Source: Paenibacillus_D tarimensis_A (GTDB taxonomy: Bacteria > Bacillota > Bacilli > Paenibacillales > Paenibacillaceae). Taken from it: 64,000 nucleotides of DNA. Shown here piece after piece: positions 60,725 to 64,000 of this stretch. The notes beneath the pieces were generated by a model. That model was not told the DNA's origin. It searched no databases and was given only the letters and a program-made list of their open reading frames with translations. The translations under genes were made by a program, and so were the position numbers. Numbering within the stretch: position 1 is the stretch's first letter; each line of letters starts with the position of its first letter. The DNA is taken from NCBI GenBank assembly GCA_041281825.1, contig CP166298.1:4154001-4218000 (forward strand), in the 5' to 3' direction.

Positions 60725-60988
60725 CTAAGGGGGACCCCAAGGGCTCCCCGCCCTCTGGACACCCGGAAGAAATACCTCGGTACAAGCAGGGCTTCAGCAA
60801 CGATGGAACTTCGGAGGCAGAACGCTTTCGTCCCTGCGGGACACGCTTTACTGTTGGCGCAAACCTCAGACTCTGTCCGTTCATCATTTGTTCATAGGAA
60901 CTTCATCGGTTTGTCACTGCATTATTAAGGGAAGTCTATTAGAATAAGAGTTGGGAATACACTTAGAAGCCAGAGAGGGGTTTATCAT

Positions 60989-61393
60989 ATGAAGAAGAAA
61001 ATGTTAATCGCCGCCGCGACATTGGCGCTTGCGGTTGTTGTGACAGCTTGCGGCGGCGGTAACGACACGGAAAGCGCACCGGCGAATACTCAGGCATCGA
61101 ACGGAGCCGTTACGGAAACGGGCGCAGCGGCGCAAGAGCTTGTCATTACTGCTACCGATTGGGCGTTCGACCAAAAAGAATACCGGATCCAGAAGGGACA
61201 GCCTGTAACGCTTATTCTGGAAAACGACAAAGGTACGCACGGCATTCAAATATCAAACACAAGCTACAATAACATCACGGAGGGCAAACCTCAGACAATT
61301 ACGATCAACGATGCCGGCACCTACGAGATCAAGTGCAACATCCCTTGCGGAAACGGACACATTAGAATGGTGTCGAAGCTGATCGTCGAATAA
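60989..61393 (+). CDS. CuA-like cupredoxin lipoprotein
   Basis: A 134-residue lipoprotein. The signal peptide ends in lipobox VTAC (Cys 21), followed by a Ser/Thr/Ala linker and a cupredoxin domain. The motif C-N-I-P-C-G-N-G-H-I-R-M has the spacing of the binuclear CuA site of cytochrome oxidase subunit II (C-x3-C-x3-H-x2-M), and an upstream His in GTHGIQI would be the fourth ligand type. It has no membrane helices of subunit II. It may be an electron carrier or copper chaperone on the outer face of the membrane. Confidence 0.85.
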   Translation: MKKKMLIAAATLALAVVVTACGGGNDTESAPANTQASNGAVTETGAAAQELVITATDWAFDQKEYRIQKGQPVTLILENDKGTHGIQISNTSYNNITEGKPQTITINDAGTYEIKCNIPCGNGHIRMVSKLIVE

Positions 61394-61412
61394 TGGATAA
61401 CGCAAAAAAATC

Positions 61413-61449
61413 AGGGCTTTCCCGAATCAGACCGGGAAAGCCCTTTTTA
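61413..61449 (+). terminator. Terminator after the cupredoxin gene
   Basis: AGGGCTTTCCCG/CGGGAAAGCCCT, a perfect 12-bp stem with T-tail. Confidence 0.93.
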
Positions 61450-61630
61450 TAAAACCAGAAGAGTAAAATCCGGGCAGCAAGCACGGATTTGCATATTGAA
61501 CGACTACCGACTAAAGACGGGCAGATTCCTTTTGCGATTGTAAGTAGCTTTTCAAGCTAAGCCCGCTAAAGACAATCTGTGACTGGCACCTGAAGGCTCC
61601 GAATTAAAACTGGGAAGTATCTAAACGTTT

Positions 61631-61671
61631 CGAAAATAGCAGTAATTTCTGGCCTTAGTCAGGCGTTCGAC
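61631..61671 (-). repeat. ATAGCGG dispersed repeat, copy 3, part outside the IS
   Basis: On the minus strand the segment GGCCAGAAATTACTGCTATTTTC matches the right end of copy 1 (read in two parts: AAGGCCACAAATTT and CCGCTATTTTT). Its inner end is the target site of the IS256 element; the rest of the copy lies at 63241-63393. Confidence 0.75.
61664..61671. repeat. Target-site duplication, left
   Basis: CGTTCGAC, repeated exactly at 63233-63240 on the other side of the IS256 element. Confidence 0.9.
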
Positions 61672-61776
61672 GATGAAGTAAAATTGTTTGTGTACCAACA
61701 TCTGGTGTCTAGCCAGAACAAAAAAAAGTAGGGTATCCTCGGGATTGCGAAAGTCACCAAGAAAGGACCCTACTCA

Positions 61777-62982
61777 ATGACTACTTTACCCGAAAACCTG
61801 TTCAATGATCTACTGGAAAATACTGTAACTACATTGGTGAAAGAAAAACTTGAATTGCTTCTGCGGGAAGAAATCAAGAATTTCATGCAGGTGGAACATG
61901 AAGGCCAACGTAACAGCCGTAACGGATACTACGAACGTACATTTGAGACCCGACATGGCAAGATCAATGATCTCAAAGTACCGCGCGACCGAAACGGAGA
62001 GTTTCAAACGCAGCTCTTTGAACCTTACCAACGCCGAGAAGGTTGGCTGGAGGAAGCGATCATCCACATGTACAAAGGTGGTATGAGCACGCGAGAGGTA
62101 GCCAAGTTTATTGAGTGTATGTTCGGTACTCAGTACTCTCCGACCACGATCAGCAACATCACCCAGACGGTGATGGAGGACATTGAACAATGGCAAAACC
62201 GCCCTCTCGAGCGCCGGTATTCCGTCATCTATTTGGATGGTTTATATGTGAAACTGAAGCGTAATACAGTCAGCAGTGAAGCGGTCTACCTTGCCATGGG
62301 TATTGACGAAAAAGGCTATCGTCAAATTCTTGGCTTTTATGTGGGCGGACATGAGAGCTCGAACGGGTGGCGGGAAGTACTTCGTGATCTTTACCGCCGC
62401 GGCGCCACAGAGGTGCTCCTTGGGGTCTTCGACGGCCTCCCAGGGCTAGAAGAGGCGTTCCGTGAGGTTTACCCCAAGGCCGATGTGCAGCCTTGTATCG
62501 TGCACAAAGTACGTAACACCTTCCCAAAGATTCGCGTACAAGACAAGACCGAGTTTTTAGGTGATCTCAAAGAAGTCTATAGTGCACCTGACGGTGATGT
62601 GGCCCGAGCTGTATTTGATGGCTTCAAAGACAAATGGCAGAAACGATACCCGAAGGAGGTCAAATCGTGGGAGGATCAGCTTCCGACATTACTTACCTTC
62701 TATCAGTACCCGCCACTCATTTGGCCAGCCATTTACACATCGAACCCGATCGAGCGTATGAATAAAGAACTGCGTAAACGGCTCAAGCCCATGAACAGTT
62801 TAACGAACATTGAGGCAGCTGAAAAGATCATCTACCTGCAGGCAATAGACTACAATGAAAAATGGTGCGGACGTGCAATACGCGGCTTTGTTGATCGAGA
62901 CACAAAGGACGCACTGGAGAAAATGTACGCTGAGAAATATCCCAATCCATCCGGTCTGAAGGAGATTAACGTCTCCTTGTAG
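61777..62982 (+). CDS. IS256-family transposase
   Basis: A 401-residue DDE transposase. The family core shows in RNGYYERTFETRHG, YLDGLYVKLKRN (first Asp), GVFDGLPGLEEAF (second Asp), QPCIVHKVRNTFP and TSNPIERMNKELRKR (Glu). AAGAAAGGA precedes the ATG. Length and motifs are complete, so the element is probably still active. Confidence 0.95.
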   Translation: MTTLPENLFNDLLENTVTTLVKEKLELLLREEIKNFMQVEHEGQRNSRNGYYERTFETRHGKINDLKVPRDRNGEFQTQLFEPYQRREGWLEEAIIHMYKGGMSTREVAKFIECMFGTQYSPTTISNITQTVMEDIEQWQNRPLERRYSVIYLDGLYVKLKRNTVSSEAVYLAMGIDEKGYRQILGFYVGGHESSNGWREVLRDLYRRGATEVLLGVFDGLPGLEEAFREVYPKADVQPCIVHKVRNTFPKIRVQDKTEFLGDLKEVYSAPDGDVARAVFDGFKDKWQKRYPKEVKSWEDQLPTLLTFYQYPPLIWPAIYTSNPIERMNKELRKRLKPMNSLTNIEAAEKIIYLQAIDYNEKWCGRAIRGFVDRDTKDALEKMYAEKYPNPSGLKEINVSL

Positions 62983-63101
62983 ATACTGGCATCAGTGGAG
63001 GAAATAAAAACCAGCTCTCGCGCTTCGCTTGAGCTACACCCATCCACCAAAAACAATCGTCAGAAGATTCAATCTTAGCCGTTTGTCCGTTATCCCGGGC
63101 G

Positions 63102-63165
63102 GGTGGTTTGGTGGAGGACGGGTACCCTGCGCTGTCGCTTGGGCTACGTCCTCCACCAAACCACC
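63102..63165 (+). repeat. Large perfect hairpin in the IS256 tail
   Basis: A 19-bp perfect inverted repeat (GGTGGTTTGGTGGAGGACG at 63102-63120 and its complement at 63147-63165) with a 26-base loop. Parts of the loop and right arm recur in degraded form at 63018-63054. It has no T-tail. Confidence 0.85.
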
Positions 63166-63232
63166 AACAAACAATTTCATCCATCGTACCGATGGATACC
63201 CTACCCACTTACACAAACATCTTGACACTACC

Positions 63233-63240
63233 CGTTCGAC
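63233..63240. repeat. Target-site duplication, right
   Basis: CGTTCGAC, identical to 61664-61671. Confidence 0.9.
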
Positions 63241-63393
63241 CCGGATTTCCGGTAAATAGAGGAATTTCATGGTATTATTCCTGTCAAATCTACTTCCTAA
63301 TTAGAAAATTGTTGGTTTAACGGTAAAATACACCACTATTTGTCTCGGTCTTCGCGATGCTTTGAAAATAGAGGAAAGGATTACCGCTATATA
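63241..63393 (-). repeat. ATAGCGG dispersed repeat, copy 3, remaining part
   Basis: On the minus strand it reads ATAGCGGTAATCCTTTCCTC, then GACAAATAGTGG, ACCGTTAAACCA and GGAATAATACCATGAAATTC, the same blocks in the same order as copies 1 and 2, up to the IS insertion point. Confidence 0.78.
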
Positions 63394-63739
63394 GTTACTT
63401 TTTTATAAGGATACTGCTGGAAGCTGAACATATAAAGACGATCGGGGTTAGACTTGGCGCAATAAAGGAACGCTGAACGGTTTCAGCGGATTTTCTCAAA
63501 AGTTTAAGTAAGTATAAGTCACTACAGGATTTCCAAAGGAAATCCACATTGTAAGCGTTCGCCGATTCAGACTTATCTTCCACCGTGAAACGATGTTGTC
63601 CCGCCAAGGACGGCGACAGCCGTTTCTGCTTGATAATACTGACCCCTTATAAATCACATAAAAAAGTCTTATGGCGCAGACCCTTCACGGACGGGGAGGC
63701 CTCTGTTAAGATGATAACAACCAAACGGAAATGAATGCC

Positions 63740-63792
63740 GTCCACACGAACCGTTAACTTCATTATCTATGCAGCCCGGTTCTGTGTTGTAC
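63740..63792. repeat. GGTTCTGTG-family repeat
   Basis: CACGAACCGTTAACTTCATT and TGCAGCCCGGTTCTGTG match 21669-21720 and 29818-29850. The whole 63394-63822 stretch has no gene I can support. Confidence 0.5.
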
Positions 63793-63822
63793 ATCGAGGC
63801 TTCCGATCCGTTCGCAATGTAA

Positions 63823-63923
63823 GCGGAGAGACTTTGAATAGCAGAGAGACTTTGAGCCCGCTCAAAGATCCCTATGAAGCGGTGAGACTTTGAGCTTCAC
63901 TCAAAGATCCCTATGTAAGGAGG
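63823..63923 (+). promoter_or_regulatory. SD-leader repeat, tandem double copy
   Basis: GCGGAGAGACTTTGAATAGC, AGAGAGACTTTGAGCCCGCT-CAAAGATCCCTATGAAG, then GCGGTGAGACTTTGAGCTTC-ACTCAAAGATCCCTATGTAAGGAGG. Both hairpins (CTTTGAGC/GCTCAAAG and CTTTGAG/CTCAAAG) are perfect. Only the second keeps the ribosome site, used by the ATG at 63931. Confidence 0.82.
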
Positions 63924-63930
63924 AACAAAT

Positions 63931-64000
63931 ATGGGTGTGCTAGACGGACGTATTGCACTGATCAGCGGCGCCGGGACCGGACTTGGAAAAGCGACTGCCA
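63931..64000 (+). CDS. Short-chain dehydrogenase, start only
   Basis: The first 23 codons (MGVLDGRIALISGAGTGLG, then KATA) show the SDR cofactor motif [ST]GAGxGLG. The rest lies beyond the window. AAGGAGG from the leader repeat precedes the ATG. Confidence 0.8.
   Translation, partial: MGVLDGRIALISGAGTGLGKATA

Larger units (their letters stand above)
61672..63232 (+). mobile_element. Complete IS256-family insertion sequence
   Basis: A 1561-bp element bounded by the 8-bp duplication CGTTCGAC. The ends are imperfect inverted repeats: GATGAAGTAAAATTGTTTGTGTA on the left against GGTAGTGTCAAGATG-TTTGTGTA on the right, 16 of 23 matching, with a shared GTAGGGTATCC further in. One transposase gene is intact. 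The 250 bp behind the gene are non-coding and hold a large hairpin. Insertion split an older ATAGCGG repeat. Confidence 0.9.

Noticed and set aside
60661..60988. C-rich direct repeat as a possible CRISPR or origin
   Set aside because: Only two units, no DnaA boxes, no AT-rich unwinding region and no cas genes.
63395..63607. 70-codon minus-strand frame between repeats
   Set aside because: No ribosome site and no family likeness; it begins in intergenic sequence with no promoter.

Overview
The window looks like chromosome of an endospore-forming Bacillota bacterium, most likely Paenibacillaceae (Paenibacillus/Cohnella-like). The grounds are strong AGGAGG-type ribosome binding sites with frequent TTG/GTG starts, a moderate-to-high GC content, a TPP riboswitch with intrinsic termination, a Spo0E-like phosphatase, a CotB/CotG/CotH spore-coat locus, EcsAB, an AlaR/AlaT-type pair, MutS2 and several protein families typical of Firmicutes. 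No rRNA, tRNA, CRISPR array or prophage was seen.

Layout. 1-7.8 kb: a surface-fibre locus on the minus strand, with a 1675-residue protein built from about 140 ten-residue repeats and three family-2 glycosyltransferases downstream. 7.9-15.2 kb: a thiamine operon on the minus strand (promoter, TPP riboswitch, terminator, thiC, thiF, an in-frame thiE-thiS fusion, thiG, thiO, thiD). 15.3-29.6 kb: housekeeping and accessory genes (GT4 glycosyltransferase, psd, an AT-richer methyltransferase/dehydrogenase pair, an AraC regulator divergent from an aminotransferase, ecsAB, a DEAD-type helicase, SDR, cheX, a zinc-dependent phospholipase-like protein, an HRDC protein, DUF3055). 29.9-35.1 kb: a sugar-acid catabolic operon led by an IclR regulator (SDR, FAH-family hydrolase, split UxaA-type dehydratase, Gfo/Idh/MocA dehydrogenase). 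35.2-48.8 kb: chromate transporter pair, ROK regulator, 5'-3' exonuclease, aminotransferases, site-2 protease, ArsC-like protein, RluA, cobalamin adenosyltransferase, PfkB kinase, Spo0E-like protein, AlaT/AlaR, DUF4397 and DUF421. 48.9-54.3 kb: DUF4363, coat proteins, an ArsB pump, then cotB, a CotG-like gene and cotH. 54.2-64 kb: cysK, MFS transporter, zinc-ribbon protein, a 24-residue microprotein, DUF350, mutS2, a holin-like protein, a CuA-like lipoprotein, a complete IS256-family element and the start of an SDR.

Four families of short intergenic repeats run through the window. One carries a hairpin followed by the Shine-Dalgarno sequence of the next gene, and sits in front of at least five unrelated genes. 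A second (about 185 bp, inverted ATAGCGG ends) occurs three times, and one copy is split by the IS256 element with an 8-bp target duplication. A fold-back element lies inside the thiamine operon, and a 108-bp MITE-like element lies in the thiC leader.

All calls rest on reading the sequence and on recognised family motifs. No database search was run.
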